From: Vibrio zhanjiangensis
Lineage (GTDB): Bacteria; Pseudomonadota; Gammaproteobacteria; Enterobacterales; Vibrionaceae
Reading direction: 5' to 3'
NCBI RefSeq assembly: GCF_030161235.1
Contig: NZ_BSPW01000021.1
Location: 124,001 to 188,000 of the forward strand
Length of the DNA stretch: 64,000 nucleotides
In this document: one piece after another, positions 15,989-25,897 of the stretch
How positions within the stretch are numbered: position 1 is the first letter of the stretch
Layout: each line of letters starts with the position of its first letter
Program-made: the position numbers and the translations under genes
Notes under the pieces: generated by a model
The model's input: the letters and a program-made list of their open reading frames with translations, nothing else
The model's database searches: none
What the model was told of the DNA's origin: nothing

Positions 15989-17377
15989 TTATACCGCGAG
16001 GCTTTGCTGCTCTTCTACTTGCTCTGCGTTGCTAACCGGAGACTCAGCGCCATGCATCCAGCGGACTAACGTATTAGCGAAGAGTAATAAGATAACGCCA
16101 GATATGATGGCGGTAACGGCAATGCCACTAAAGATAGCCATGGCACCAAGTTCGCCAACGTGTGAGCCAACGTAACCGGCGACATAGTTAGCAATCGCTG
16201 TACAGCCAAACCATGCCCCCATCATCAAGGAAGCTAAACGAAGTGGAGCTAGCTTAGTCACTAAAGATAGGCCAATTGGAGATAGGCACAGTTCGCCCAG
16301 TGTATGGAAGAAGAAAGCACCAACCAGCCAAAACATGGATGTTTTCACACTAGTATCACCACTTTGTTCCATAACCGCGCCAACCATACATAGGAAGCCT
16401 AAAGCTAAGAAGAACATAGCAAGTGCAAATTTAACTGGCGAGTTAGGCTCGCGCTTACCCAGTTTAACCCACAAAATGGCAAGCAATGGTGCTAGAGTAA
16501 TGATAAAAAATGGGTTAAGTGATTGGAACCAAGCCGCAGGCACTTCAAATCCACCTACCATACGGTCAGTGTATTGTTGAGTGTAAATATTCATCAGACC
16601 ACCAGCTTGTTCAAAACCGGCCCAAAAGACGATGGTAAACACGCTCATAACCAATATGACTTTGATTCGATCAAACTCTTCTTTAGTCAAAGCCTCTTTG
16701 CGGTGAGATTTTTTATTAGCAAGTTCGCGTTTTGCGGAAGGCTCCATGCCTATATTGCCAAGCCAAGCTTGCGCTAAGCTCATTTGCATGACAAGGCTGA
16801 TGAGCATACCGACACCAGCGACGACAAATCCTGACTTCCAGCCAAACACATCGGTCACAGAGCCGACAATGATACCCGCCAGCAGCGCGCCAATGTTGAT
16901 GCCCATATAGAAAATAGTAAAGGCACCATCACGGCGGTTATCACCTTCTTTATAAAGGTCGCCAACCATAGTCGAAATATTGGGTTTAAATAGGCCGTTA
17001 CCAGCAATCAGTAGAGCGAGACCAAGATAGAAACTGTGTAGAGTGCTCATACCAATCATGTCGGCAGGTAATGCCAAAGTGAATTGACCCGCGGCCATAA
17101 GCGCACCGCCCATTAATATGGATTTACGCTGGCCGAGGAAGTTATCGGCTAACCAGCCGCCAATAAGAGGGGTGATATAGACAAGGCCTGTGTAGATACC
17201 GTACAAATCTAGCGCATCTTTGGTGGTCCAGCCCAGTCCGCCATTGATTGTTTTGTCTGTTAAGTAAAGCACCAAAATGGCACGCATACCATAGTATGAG
17301 AAACGTTCCCAAAGTTCGGTACCGAACAATAGAAATAGGCCTCGAGGATGGCCGAGAATTTGTCGATGATTTGCCAT
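15989..17377 (-). CDS. POT-family proton-coupled di/tripeptide permease
   Basis: The 462-residue protein is a major-facilitator POT/PTR transporter that imports di- and tripeptides with protons. It carries the family signature ExxER (ELWERFSYYGMRAILVLYL), then LIGGWLADNFLGQRK, GNGLFKPNISTMVGDLY and FTIFYMGINIGALLA. About 12-14 membrane segments fill the length. It resembles DtpA/DtpB of E. coli; I cannot decide between paralogues, so no symbol is given. Its own promoter should lie in the 393-base gap upstream. Confidence 0.93.
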   Translation of the reverse strand: MANHRQILGHPRGLFLLFGTELWERFSYYGMRAILVLYLTDKTINGGLGWTTKDALDLYGIYTGLVYITPLIGGWLADNFLGQRKSILMGGALMAAGQFTLALPADMIGMSTLHSFYLGLALLIAGNGLFKPNISTMVGDLYKEGDNRRDGAFTIFYMGINIGALLAGIIVGSVTDVFGWKSGFVVAGVGMLISLVMQMSLAQAWLGNIGMEPSAKRELANKKSHRKEALTKEEFDRIKVILVMSVFTIVFWAGFEQAGGLMNIYTQQYTDRMVGGFEVPAAWFQSLNPFFIITLAPLLAILWVKLGKREPNSPVKFALAMFFLALGFLCMVGAVMEQSGDTSVKTSMFWLVGAFFFHTLGELCLSPIGLSLVTKLAPLRLASLMMGAWFGCTAIANYVAGYVGSHVGELGAMAIFSGIAVTAIISGVILLLFANTLVRWMHGAESPVSNAEQVEEQQSLAV

Positions 17378-17770
17378 AAATTTTACTAATCTAGTCCATT
17401 AAAGAATTTAATATGCTAGTACATATACTAATTAGTTGAAATATCTGCAATATAGTGATTTATCAGCGTCATTTATGGTTTGGGTATAACCGCTTGAAAA
17501 ATAGGTGTAATTAACTTTGTTACTAATGCGTGTATTTTTAATGAAACTAAGTTTTCAAATTTGAGTCTCGTGTTTTGACACTTCTCTGTCACTTCGGTGT
17601 GTTTTCTTTGATAGTGATTGTTGTGCTGTGTTAAATGTCAATGCTTATTTATAGCGGTGTGATGCTTGGTAGATTAACGCTAAGAAATCAGTAGCTCATT
17701 GATAATATTTGATATTATTACCATCGAGCTACTGAGTGCTCAATAAAAAGTGTTGGAACTTATGCTTTAT
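17378..17770. other. Intergenic region between asnB and the peptide permease
   Basis: No coding frame is supported. The asnB-proximal side holds a long hairpin (listed separately); the permease-proximal side is AT-rich and should contain that gene's promoter. Confidence 0.4.
17689..17734 (-). terminator. Long two-part hairpin downstream of asnB
   Basis: CAGTAGCTC (17689-17697) pairs with GAGCTACTG (17726-17734), and the loop contains a second perfect stem, ATAATAT-TTG-ATATTAT (17702-17718). The T-run on the minus strand is weak (ATTTCTTAG), so it may act as an RNA-stabilising structure as much as a terminator. Confidence 0.5.
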
Positions 17771-19435
17771 TTAGTAAGCGTCGTTATGCACGGTTTGAAC
17801 GGCTCTGCCGGATGGATCGACACAGTTTTTGAACGACTCATCCCACTCAATCGCTTTGGCTGACGAGCAAGCGACAGAAGGCCCTCCGGGGACACATTCT
17901 GCTGCCGAGGGAAGAGGGAAGAGCTCTTCGAATATTTCTCGGTAGACATAGCCTTCTTTTGTAGTAGGCGTATTGTATGGGAAGCGGAATTTCGCGGTTT
18001 CCATTTGTTGATCGGTCACTTTACTCTCTGCGACTTCTTTTAGTGTATCTATCCAGCTATAGCCCACACCATCCGAGAACTGCTCTTTTTGTCTCCATGC
18101 GATGGAGTCTGGTAAGTAGTGTTCAAAGCACTCACGTAGAATGTGCTTTTCCATTTTTCCGTTACCACACATTTTATCTTCTGGATTTAAACGCATTGCA
18201 ACATCAATAAATTCCTTATCAAGGAATGGTACTCTCCCTTCGACGCCCCAAGCAGCTAATGATTTGTTGGCTCTGGCACAATCAAACATGTTGAGTGCCA
18301 GTAGTTTACGCACCGTTTCTTCGTGAAATTCTTTTGCGTTTGGTGCTTTATGGAAATAGAGATAGCCACCGAAGATTTCATCTGCACCTTCACCAGATAA
18401 GACCATTTTTATGCCCATGGCTTTAATTTTACGTCCCATTAGGAACATGGGGGTTGACGCGCGGATTGTGGTGACATCATAAGTTTCGATGTGGTAGATG
18501 ACATCACGAATCGCATCAAGGCCTTCTTGAATGGTATACGTCATTTCGTGGTGCACAGTACCTATTTTTTCAGCCACTTCACGAGCAGCTTTGAGATCGG
18601 GGGCACCTTCAAGACCAACAGCAAATGAATGAAGCTGAGGCCACCAAGCTTCCGATTTTTCGTCGTCTTCGATTCGCATCGCCGCAAAACGTTTGGCTAT
18701 AGCCGAAGTGATGGATGAATCCAGGCCACCAGATAACAGGACGCCATATGGAACATCGGTCATCAACTGACGCTTAACTGCTGCTTCAAGTGCGGCTGCC
18801 AACTCTTCCTTACTGGTGGTGTTGCCTTGGACCGCCGCATACTCATTCCAATCTCGAATATAGTAACGCTGTGGTTCTGCGTCTTTAGAGCTGTAGAAAC
18901 AACCTGGGGGGAATTCGCTAACGGTTTTACAAACGGGTGTTAATGCTTTCATCTCTGAAGCAACATAATAGTTTCCATGTTCGTCGTATCCTTGATAAAG
19001 AGGAATAATACCAATGTGATCACGACCGATGAGATATTGATCTTTCTCCTCATCGTATAGAACAAATGCAAAAATGCCGTTTAACTCTTCAAGTAGATCC
19101 TCACCCATATCTTGATAGAGAGCTAAGATCACTTCACAGTCAGAGTCGGTTTGGAAATCGTATTTACCTTGGTAGCGTGCTCGTAGCTCTTTGTGGTTAT
19201 AAATTTCGCCATTGACCGCTAAAATGTGTTTTTTGTCAGGGCTGTACAAAGGTTGTGCGCCACTGTTTAGCCCAACGATCGCAAGACGTTCATGAGCGAG
19301 AATGGCTTTGTCAGAAGAATAAATACCAGACCAGTCTGGCCCGCGATGACGAAGCTTTTTGGACATTTCGAGTGCGATAGGGCGTAATGTTTGAGCATCA
19401 CTTTTTATGTCGAGAATACCGAAAATAGAGCACAT
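17771..19435 (-). CDS. asnB: Glutamine-hydrolysing asparagine synthetase B
   Basis: The 554-residue enzyme makes asparagine from aspartate, ATP and glutamine. The N-terminal Ntn glutaminase domain begins MCSIFGILD, so Cys2 is the nucleophile after Met removal, followed by LRHRGPDWSG. The synthetase domain has the PP-loop VLLSGGLDSSI near residue 230, ETYDVTTIRASTPMFLM, and VLSGEGADEIFGGY. Length equals E. coli AsnB (554). It stands alone with an AT-rich 226-base upstream region. Confidence 0.96.
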   Translation of the reverse strand: MCSIFGILDIKSDAQTLRPIALEMSKKLRHRGPDWSGIYSSDKAILAHERLAIVGLNSGAQPLYSPDKKHILAVNGEIYNHKELRARYQGKYDFQTDSDCEVILALYQDMGEDLLEELNGIFAFVLYDEEKDQYLIGRDHIGIIPLYQGYDEHGNYYVASEMKALTPVCKTVSEFPPGCFYSSKDAEPQRYYIRDWNEYAAVQGNTTSKEELAAALEAAVKRQLMTDVPYGVLLSGGLDSSITSAIAKRFAAMRIEDDEKSEAWWPQLHSFAVGLEGAPDLKAAREVAEKIGTVHHEMTYTIQEGLDAIRDVIYHIETYDVTTIRASTPMFLMGRKIKAMGIKMVLSGEGADEIFGGYLYFHKAPNAKEFHEETVRKLLALNMFDCARANKSLAAWGVEGRVPFLDKEFIDVAMRLNPEDKMCGNGKMEKHILRECFEHYLPDSIAWRQKEQFSDGVGYSWIDTLKEVAESKVTDQQMETAKFRFPYNTPTTKEGYVYREIFEELFPLPSAAECVPGGPSVACSSAKAIEWDESFKNCVDPSGRAVQTVHNDAY

Positions 19436-19661
19436 AGGATTTCCTTGATCAATCTTTTTAACCTGTTAGCTAAAATCTGCCATTTTGGTTAAAAAAATCA
19501 ATAATAGATAACAAAAAAATTTATATAAACCACTTGGTACTAAATATTATCTATCAAATTTGATTTTTAATTAAAATTTTTCTAATAGTGGGTGTTATTG
19601 TAAACAAAATGGGAATTAAGTCAGTAAAGGCAGTCAGATGACTGCCCGATAAATGAAGACT

Positions 19662-21248
19662 CTATTGCGGTGTAAATTGAGGTTTTAATTGATCACAAAC
19701 GTGTCTGGCGAAACCGATGCCCGCCTCACTATAGATATTAAAAGCCGCATCTACCCCGCCTTCGACTAAACTGTCTATCTGATCTGGATAGGCTGCAATA
19801 GCCGCAATTTGACCACTAAAGCGTCTTTGTTTTAATTGCTCTAAAGCGATTTGATTACCCTGATGATTCGGCATCGCAAGCAAAACTAACTTGACATTAA
19901 CCGTATCCAAAATTCTTTCCCAGAAGTCCGGGTCTGTGGCATCTCCTGATATGACATTACGGCCTTCTCGTTGATGCTCTTCGGCGGCATCTTCTCTCAC
20001 TTCAATGCCTAAACTGATTTTCCCATAGCGATTGACCAATTCATCATAGGCCCCCGTTCCTATTCGGCCCATACCGAGAATTAGTACTTGAGCATGGCCT
20101 GGATTAATTAACTTATCACGGACATTGAGCCTCTCCGCTGCGTGTTCTTTCAGCCAGTGCGCTGAGCGTCGGTACAATTCATGCCCTTTGCGGTTTAATG
20201 GAGACGAGATAACAAAAGAAATTGATACGGCAATTGCCAAAGCAACTAGCAGGTCGCTGCTCAGCCAACCCAGCTTAAACGCAAGACCACCGACAATTAG
20301 GCCAAACTCACTGAAGTTGAACAAACTTAGTGACGCCAGCAGTGAAGTTCGCACTCTAAATTTAAAGGCGTTAAGTACAGCAAAATACAATGCACCTTTT
20401 ATGGGTAATAGGATCAGAAAGATCAAGGCTAAGGCTAACCCTGTCAGTGTTGGTTGAACAGCCAAGCCAATATTGAGGAAAAAGCATACCAGCAAAAGCT
20501 CTTTTATGTTGAACAAGGCTTTGGAAAGTTCCGACGCTTTGTCGTGACTGGCTAAAAGCATACCAAGTATCAAGGCGCCTAAGTCAGGCTTCATGCCGAC
20601 TAATTTGAACAGACCCGCGCCCACCACTAATGAGAAGAAAATTCCAAATAAAACCAGCATTTCTCCGTGTCCGACCCAATCAAGTATTTTGTAAAACAAC
20701 GGGCGTATTAACGGTAGGGCAAACAATATAATGGCGTACCAATGAGGAAGTTTGCCTGTAGAGGCGGTAAGAAAGATCACGGCGAAAATATCCTGCATGA
20801 CCAGAATACCTATGGCGATGGTGCCATAAGTCGCGTTCATCTCACCTTTTTCTTGTAAGGTTTTGACCGCAAAAACCGTGCTTGAAAAAGAGAGTGCGAA
20901 GCTTAGCAACACAAGCTGCTCAATCGACATATTGACGAGAGAGCTTATACCAAGAAACTTCAAACACATCAGAGCTAGGCAAAAGATCAACGTTGAAAGC
21001 AGGTTATGAATGCTTGCACCAGCCCAGATTTCTTTGGACAAGAGCGTTTTTACATCCAGTTTTAGCCCAATAGTAAATAACAGTATGGTCACACCGAGGT
21101 CGGCGAGAGTCACTATGGTTTGGTTGCTTTCAAACCCAAGTCCATGAAGAGCAAAGCCCGCCAGAAGAAACCCAACCAGTGGCGGTAAGTGACATTTGAG
21201 GCTAATAAATCCGGCAATAAAAGCGCCAGTGAGTAGAATAAGTTCCAT
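19662..21248 (-). CDS. CPA2-family cation/proton antiporter with C-terminal RCK/TrkA-N domain (YbaL/KefB-like)
   Basis: The 528-residue protein has a membrane domain of about 12 segments (residues 1-365), including LVGFLLAGFALHGLGF and FSEFGLIVGGLAFKLGW. A cytosolic NAD-binding TrkA-N domain (about 385-500) follows, with VLILGMGRIGTGAYDEL and GDATDPDFWERI. Such proteins exchange K+ or Na+ for protons and are gated by the nucleotide-binding domain. It is nearer E. coli YbaL than KefB/KefC in layout; ion specificity is not decided. No KefF/KefG-type ancillary gene is adjacent. Confidence 0.88.
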   Translation of the reverse strand: MELILLTGAFIAGFISLKCHLPPLVGFLLAGFALHGLGFESNQTIVTLADLGVTILLFTIGLKLDVKTLLSKEIWAGASIHNLLSTLIFCLALMCLKFLGISSLVNMSIEQLVLLSFALSFSSTVFAVKTLQEKGEMNATYGTIAIGILVMQDIFAVIFLTASTGKLPHWYAIILFALPLIRPLFYKILDWVGHGEMLVLFGIFFSLVVGAGLFKLVGMKPDLGALILGMLLASHDKASELSKALFNIKELLLVCFFLNIGLAVQPTLTGLALALIFLILLPIKGALYFAVLNAFKFRVRTSLLASLSLFNFSEFGLIVGGLAFKLGWLSSDLLVALAIAVSISFVISSPLNRKGHELYRRSAHWLKEHAAERLNVRDKLINPGHAQVLILGMGRIGTGAYDELVNRYGKISLGIEVREDAAEEHQREGRNVISGDATDPDFWERILDTVNVKLVLLAMPNHQGNQIALEQLKQRRFSGQIAAIAAYPDQIDSLVEGGVDAAFNIYSEAGIGFARHVCDQLKPQFTPQ

Positions 21249-21265
21249 ATAAATTGAGTCTTATA

Positions 21266-21296
21266 CAATTAAAAACGGGTTACCTATGTAACCCGT
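21266..21296 (-). terminator. Terminator of the nagA-nagC operon
   Basis: ACGGGTTAC (minus strand, 21296-21288) pairs with GTAACCCGT (21283-21275) over a 4-nt loop and is followed by TTTTTAATTG. It sits 31 bases after the nagC stop. Confidence 0.85.
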
Positions 21297-21326
21297 AAGT
21301 GTAACTTATGATGGAATATATGAGGT

Positions 21327-22547
21327 TCAATCTTCAAGTAATTTTTGCAATAACGCGCCATTAAGCATTGCACGCTTTATCATAGAAAAGGCACCTAATG
21401 TCGGCTTTTTATCAATTTCAGAGGCGACGATTGGGAGCTTATTGTGGAAAGTCGTTAAAGACTGACTTTCCACATTGCGTTTAATGGCTGGAAAAATAAT
21501 GTTCTCACATTGGGTAATGTCGCCAGCAATAACAATTTTCTGAGGATTGAATAAGTTAATAGTAATTGCGATTGCTTTACCAAGCTGATTACCCACTTGG
21601 ACTAAGCTTTGTTTGGCAAGCTCATCACCCATATTGGCGTGCTCGCAGACATCTTGTATGGTTAAACTTTCCTTCTCACTTAACGTTGATTCATAACCTT
21701 GTTTGATGAGCTTTTTAACTCGCTCAACTATGGCTGGATTAGACGCTACGGTTTCTAAGCAGCCAAAATTACCACACTGGCATTGTTCACCAAGAGGATC
21801 AATCTGAATGTGGCCAATTTCACCGACATTGCGGTTAAAACCAAGAAAAACTTGCCCATTAACAATAATGCCTGCACCAGTGCCTCTATGAACGCTGACT
21901 AGAATGGAATCTTGACAGTCTTGGCTAGCGCCGAAATAGTGCTCTGCTAAAGCCATTCCGCGAACGTCATTGCCAACGAAACATTGGACGTGAAAACTAT
22001 CTTCTATGAGCTCTGCAAGTTCTAGATTATCGACAGTGATATTGGGCATGTACTCAACAACGCCTGTCTCAGGATTTACAAGGCCCGGTAACACAATACC
22101 AATAGCAATAAGTTGATTAATAATTGCTTGATTAGATTGAATAAAATGTTTGAGATAGCGAGTGAGTCCTTCAACCAACTCAGTTTGAGTGGTGTAAAAA
22201 AACTCTTGGTATTCAGAAACCAGCTCTCCACCGCCTAAGTTGTAGAGGCTAAATTGAATGTAATCTCTTCCCAAGCGAATGGCGACCGAGTGAAATGGTG
22301 CCACTTCAGTCGTAAGCGAAATTGCTCGTCGGCCACCTGTTGAAGCTTGCTGGGCGACCTCTTTGATTAAGCCTCGCTCTAGTAATTGGCGGGTGATTTT
22401 TGTAACACTTGCTGGTGCTAACTGGCTAATATCGGCGACTTGAATTCGCGATATCGGACCTTGTTGATCGATCAGTCTATAAACGGCTGCACTGTTTAGC
22501 TGTTTTACTAAGTCTACATTACCTATTTGTCCGCCATTCATTCTCAA
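21327..22547 (-). CDS. nagC: N-acetylglucosamine repressor NagC (ROK family)
   Basis: The 406-residue regulator has an N-terminal winged helix-turn-helix ([35 protein letters not shown]). The ROK sugar-binding domain follows, with [17 protein letters not shown], the [15 protein letters not shown] loop and the zinc site [10 protein letters not shown]. In Enterobacteria NagC represses nag genes and is released by GlcNAc-6-phosphate. Its ATG overlaps the nagA stop (ATGA), so it is co-translated; a second ATG two codons later (MNGGQIGN) equals the usual family start. It most likely represses this operon and the divergent nagE. Confidence 0.95.
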   Translation of the reverse strand: MRMNGGQIGNVDLVKQLNSAAVYRLIDQQGPISRIQVADISQLAPASVTKITRQLLERGLIKEVAQQASTGGRRAISLTTEVAPFHSVAIRLGRDYIQFSLYNLGGGELVSEYQEFFYTTQTELVEGLTRYLKHFIQSNQAIINQLIAIGIVLPGLVNPETGVVEYMPNITVDNLELAELIEDSFHVQCFVGNDVRGMALAEHYFGASQDCQDSILVSVHRGTGAGIIVNGQVFLGFNRNVGEIGHIQIDPLGEQCQCGNFGCLETVASNPAIVERVKKLIKQGYESTLSEKESLTIQDVCEHANMGDELAKQSLVQVGNQLGKAIAITINLFNPQKIVIAGDITQCENIIFPAIKRNVESQSLTTFHNKLPIVASEIDKKPTLGAFSMIKRAMLNGALLQKLLED

Positions 22548-23680
22548 TTTTGCTCATATTGTCCGTTAACAACTGTCGCTTGAACGTTGAAGTCACGATC
22601 AAAAATGGCCAAGTTTGCTATCATACCTTGCTTTATAAGACCGAGTCGGTCATCGACTCCTATTGCTCTTGCAGGATATAAGCTTGCCATTCGTAGTGCT
22701 TCGTCCAAAGCGATACCGACATACTCTACTGTATTTTGGACCGCTTCAATCATGGTCAATGCGGAGCCACCGAGTGTGCCATTTTCATCTACACACTTGC
22801 CATTGCGGTAATATACTTTCTTACCAACAAAAATAAAGGAATCGATGTTTGCACCTGCAGGAGCTGTGGCATCTGTCACTAATACCAGTTTTTCACCTTT
22901 AATTTTTTGAGCAATTCTGATGTTGGCGTAGTCTACGTGGAAGCCATCGGCAATAATCCCCGCATAAACTTGAGGCGTATCGTAAATCGCCCCGACCACA
23001 CCCGGTTCGCGTCCTTCCATAGGAGCCATGGCGTTAAATAAGTGGGTGGCGAAAGTAATGCCTGATTCAAAACCTTTGCGAGCTTGGGCATAGGTCGCAT
23101 TCGAATGCCCGATTGATACTACTATCCCAGCTTGTGTGAGGCGCTGAATATGTTCAGCACTATTGCGTTCTGGTGCCAATGTTACCTTAGAAATGACATC
23201 GGCATTATCACAGATAAGGTCGATCATCTTATCATCTGAAGGGCGGATATAGTCGACATTATGGATGCCCTTTTTTTCCTTATTCAGATAGGGCCCTTCA
23301 AGGTGAAGTCCAAGAGACTGATTCTGATATTTGGCGTGATATTCTCGAGTTGCTTTTATCGCTTGAATCATGTCTTGATCGGATGAGGTAATCAAAGTAG
23401 GGAGGTAGCTAGTGCAACCTGATTTCAAATTGGCTTGGTGCATGATATCCAGCGTTTCAGAATTGATCGCATCGTTGAACATAACACCACCACAACCATT
23501 GAGTTGCAGATCGATAAAACCTGGGCTTACGTTGGCTCCCTTGAGATCAATGACTTTTATATTTTGCGGGATGTCGGCTTCTCGGCACACGGCGCTAATC
23601 ATCTGATTTTTGATCACAACAGCGTGACGCGTCAGAATGTCGTTACTGGTGAATATTTTACAATTAGTTAGCGCATACAT
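22544..23680 (-). CDS. nagA: N-acetylglucosamine-6-phosphate deacetylase
   Basis: The 378-residue metal-dependent amidohydrolase removes acetate from GlcNAc-6-phosphate. Visible motifs are [31 protein letters not shown] (metal-binding Glu/His), [12 protein letters not shown] [30 protein letters not shown] and [10 protein letters not shown] with the catalytic Asp. GAGGA lies nine bases before the ATG. It is the first gene of a nagA-nagC operon facing nagE. The deaminase nagB that completes the pathway is not in this window. Confidence 0.96.
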   Translation of the reverse strand: MYALTNCKIFTSNDILTRHAVVIKNQMISAVCREADIPQNIKVIDLKGANVSPGFIDLQLNGCGGVMFNDAINSETLDIMHQANLKSGCTSYLPTLITSSDQDMIQAIKATREYHAKYQNQSLGLHLEGPYLNKEKKGIHNVDYIRPSDDKMIDLICDNADVISKVTLAPERNSAEHIQRLTQAGIVVSIGHSNATYAQARKGFESGITFATHLFNAMAPMEGREPGVVGAIYDTPQVYAGIIADGFHVDYANIRIAQKIKGEKLVLVTDATAPAGANIDSFIFVGKKVYYRNGKCVDENGTLGGSALTMIEAVQNTVEYVGIALDEALRMASLYPARAIGVDDRLGLIKQGMIANLAIFDRDFNVQATVVNGQYEQN

Positions 23681-24157
23681 GGTTCGCGAATCCTCATAGA
23701 TCTGATGTTATGCATTCATCACTATCGTTGACATAAAGATGCATAAATTTCTCACTTTATTTGTGAGCTGTAATTAGATGAAGCTTACCGAAAGCAAGGG
23801 AGTGTAACCGATAATAGAACAAGGTCATATATCCATATGAAACTCACTTAATATCTTGCTATTTATAGCTTTTATACAGATATTGATTGAACAATTCCAT
23901 AGGATCTATTGTTATTGAAAAATAACGTATAGCCTTACTCAAAGGTGCTTATCCTGTCATTTTTTCGAATTGTAAAATAAGTTTTATGATCTTGCTAGCA
24001 AAAACCTTAATCTCGCTCCGATTCTGGTGATAATTGTCACAATTGATAAGGTTTAAATTTGCAGGGCGAAATTAAAGTCATACACTGGAGAGACTAAATT
24101 GAGCGGCTAAAAAAAGTCGTCTAAACCAAATATAAAATCCTATAGGGGGAACTGACG
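23681..24157. other. nagA-nagE divergent control region
   Basis: The 477 bases hold no gene. A good CRP-like site lies at 24026-24041. AT-rich stretches around 23910-23990 could hold NagC operators, but I could not fix a site by eye. Confidence 0.5.
24026..24041. promoter_or_regulatory. CRP-like binding site upstream of nagE
   Basis: GGTGATAATTGTCACA matches TGTGA-N6-TCACA in nine of ten key bases. It lies 117 bases before the nagE start, fitting cAMP-CRP control of a PTS gene. Confidence 0.65.
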
Positions 24158-25645
24158 GTGAATGTTCTAGGATATTTTCAAAAAGTAGGTAAGGCGTTGA
24201 TGGTACCCGTCGCAACGCTTCCCGCCGCAGCAATATTGATGGGTATTGGATATTGGATAGACCCGACAGGGTGGGGGGCAAATAACGCTTTTGCGGCTTT
24301 TTGCATTAAAGCAGGAGCTGCAATTATCGACAATATGTCCGTACTTTTCGCTATAGGTGTGGCGTATGGCATGTCTAAAGATAAAGATGGAGCTGCTGCC
24401 TTATCTGGTTTTGTCGGCTTTCTTGTGGTTACCACTTTGCTTTCTCCCGCAGCTGTGTCTCAAATTCAAGGTATTGATTTAAATGCAGTGCCCGCCGCAT
24501 TTGGCAAGATCAACAACCAATTTGTCGGTATTTTGGTGGGTATTGTATCGGCAGAGCTCTACAATCGTTTTTCAGATGTTGAACTTCACAAAGCCTTGGC
24601 ATTTTTCTCAGGAAAACGTTTAGTGCCAATCTTGACTTCATTTGCGGGTATCTTCATTGCTTTTATTTTGATGTATGTTTGGCCTTCGGTTTACGGTGGT
24701 TTGGTGAGCTTTGGCGAGTCGATTCAAGGAATGGGTGAAGTGGGTGCCGGCATATATGCATTTTTTAACCGACTTCTGATCCCTGTCGGCCTTCACCATG
24801 CACTGAATTCGGTTTTTTGGTTTGATGTGGCAGGCATAAACGATATTCCTAATTTCCTTGGCGGAGCAAAATCCATTGCTGAAGGTACTGGTGTTATTGG
24901 TGTGACTGGTATGTATCAAGCTGGTTTCTTCCCTATTATGATGTTTGGTTTACCAGGCGCTGCGCTAGCGATTTACCATACATCGAAATCTAAGAACAAA
25001 GAAAAAGTTGCATCAATCATGATTGCTGCAGCCTTCGCCTCTTTCTTTACCGGTGTGACAGAGCCACTAGAGTTCTCATTCATGTTCCTAGCACCGTTAC
25101 TTTATGTTTTGCACGCCGTGCTAACAGGAATTTCGGTGTTTATCGCAGCGTCAATGCACTGGATTGCGGGTTTTGGTTTTTCTGCTGGCCTTGTCGATAT
25201 GGTTCTTTCTTCTCGCAACCCACTGGCGGTTAACTGGTATATGTTGATTGTTCAAGGTTTGGTGTTCTTCTGCATCTACTACCTTGTTTTCCGTACTGTC
25301 ATCGTTAAGTTCAACCTTAAAACGCCAGGTCGTGAAGATGATGATTCGTCCGAACTAGTGGCGTCAGGAAGCTCGTCTGAGCTAGCTAAGCAATATCTTA
25401 AAGCACTTGGCGGGCATGAGAACCTGACTGCAATTGATGCTTGTATTACGCGTTTGCGTTTAACAATTAAAGATACCAGCATAATTAGCGAGTCAACACT
25501 CAAAAGCCTTGGTGCTATGGGGGTAGTTAGATTGGGCTCAAATAATGTGCAAGTTATCTTAGGTCCTTTAGCTGAGATAGTTGCGGGTGAAATGAAGAAA
25601 ATACCTAAAGACGAAGATCTATCTTCTGTCGTGATCCCGACTTAG
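24158..25645 (+). CDS. nagE: PTS N-acetylglucosamine permease, EIICB
   Basis: The 495-residue inner-membrane protein imports and phosphorylates GlcNAc to GlcNAc-6-phosphate. The EIIC domain (about 1-380) includes FQKVGKALMVPVATLPAAAILMG, LIPVGLHHALNSVFWF (substrate-binding His) and FFTGVTEPLEFSFMF (catalytic-site Glu). The EIIB domain (about 405-490) has phosphorylatable Cys429 in AIDACITRLRL. The EIIA domain present in E. coli NagE is missing, so another EIIA (probably Crr) must supply phosphate. The start is GTG 24158 with AGGGGGA seven bases upstream. Confidence 0.95.
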   Translation: MNVLGYFQKVGKALMVPVATLPAAAILMGIGYWIDPTGWGANNAFAAFCIKAGAAIIDNMSVLFAIGVAYGMSKDKDGAAALSGFVGFLVVTTLLSPAAVSQIQGIDLNAVPAAFGKINNQFVGILVGIVSAELYNRFSDVELHKALAFFSGKRLVPILTSFAGIFIAFILMYVWPSVYGGLVSFGESIQGMGEVGAGIYAFFNRLLIPVGLHHALNSVFWFDVAGINDIPNFLGGAKSIAEGTGVIGVTGMYQAGFFPIMMFGLPGAALAIYHTSKSKNKEKVASIMIAAAFASFFTGVTEPLEFSFMFLAPLLYVLHAVLTGISVFIAASMHWIAGFGFSAGLVDMVLSSRNPLAVNWYMLIVQGLVFFCIYYLVFRTVIVKFNLKTPGREDDDSSELVASGSSSELAKQYLKALGGHENLTAIDACITRLRLTIKDTSIISESTLKSLGAMGVVRLGSNNVQVILGPLAEIVAGEMKKIPKDEDLSSVVIPT

Positions 25646-25661
25646 ACCATCTTTTGATACT

Positions 25662-25692
25662 AAAGCCTCCTTCGGGAGGCTTTATTGTTTTT
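25662..25692 (+). terminator. Terminator of nagE
   Basis: AAAGCCTCC (25662-25670), loop TTCG, GGAGGCTTT (25675-25683), then ATTGTTTTT. A stable UUCG-type tetraloop hairpin 16 bases after the stop. Confidence 0.92.
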
Positions 25693-25897
25693 AGTCCGTA
25701 ATCCTTATTGGCATCAAACTCTAGGCCATTTTGAGTTAGATTGGTAAAAATGAGCCAATATTTACTAATAAACGGTAGGTTGTAGTTGTGTAATGGCTAA
25801 GAATTGTGGATTATTAGGCGCTATATGCAAACAGCAGGAGCTTTGCCTTCTGCTGACTATTTTTCTGAACAATACTACAACCATTGAGGTGCTATAG

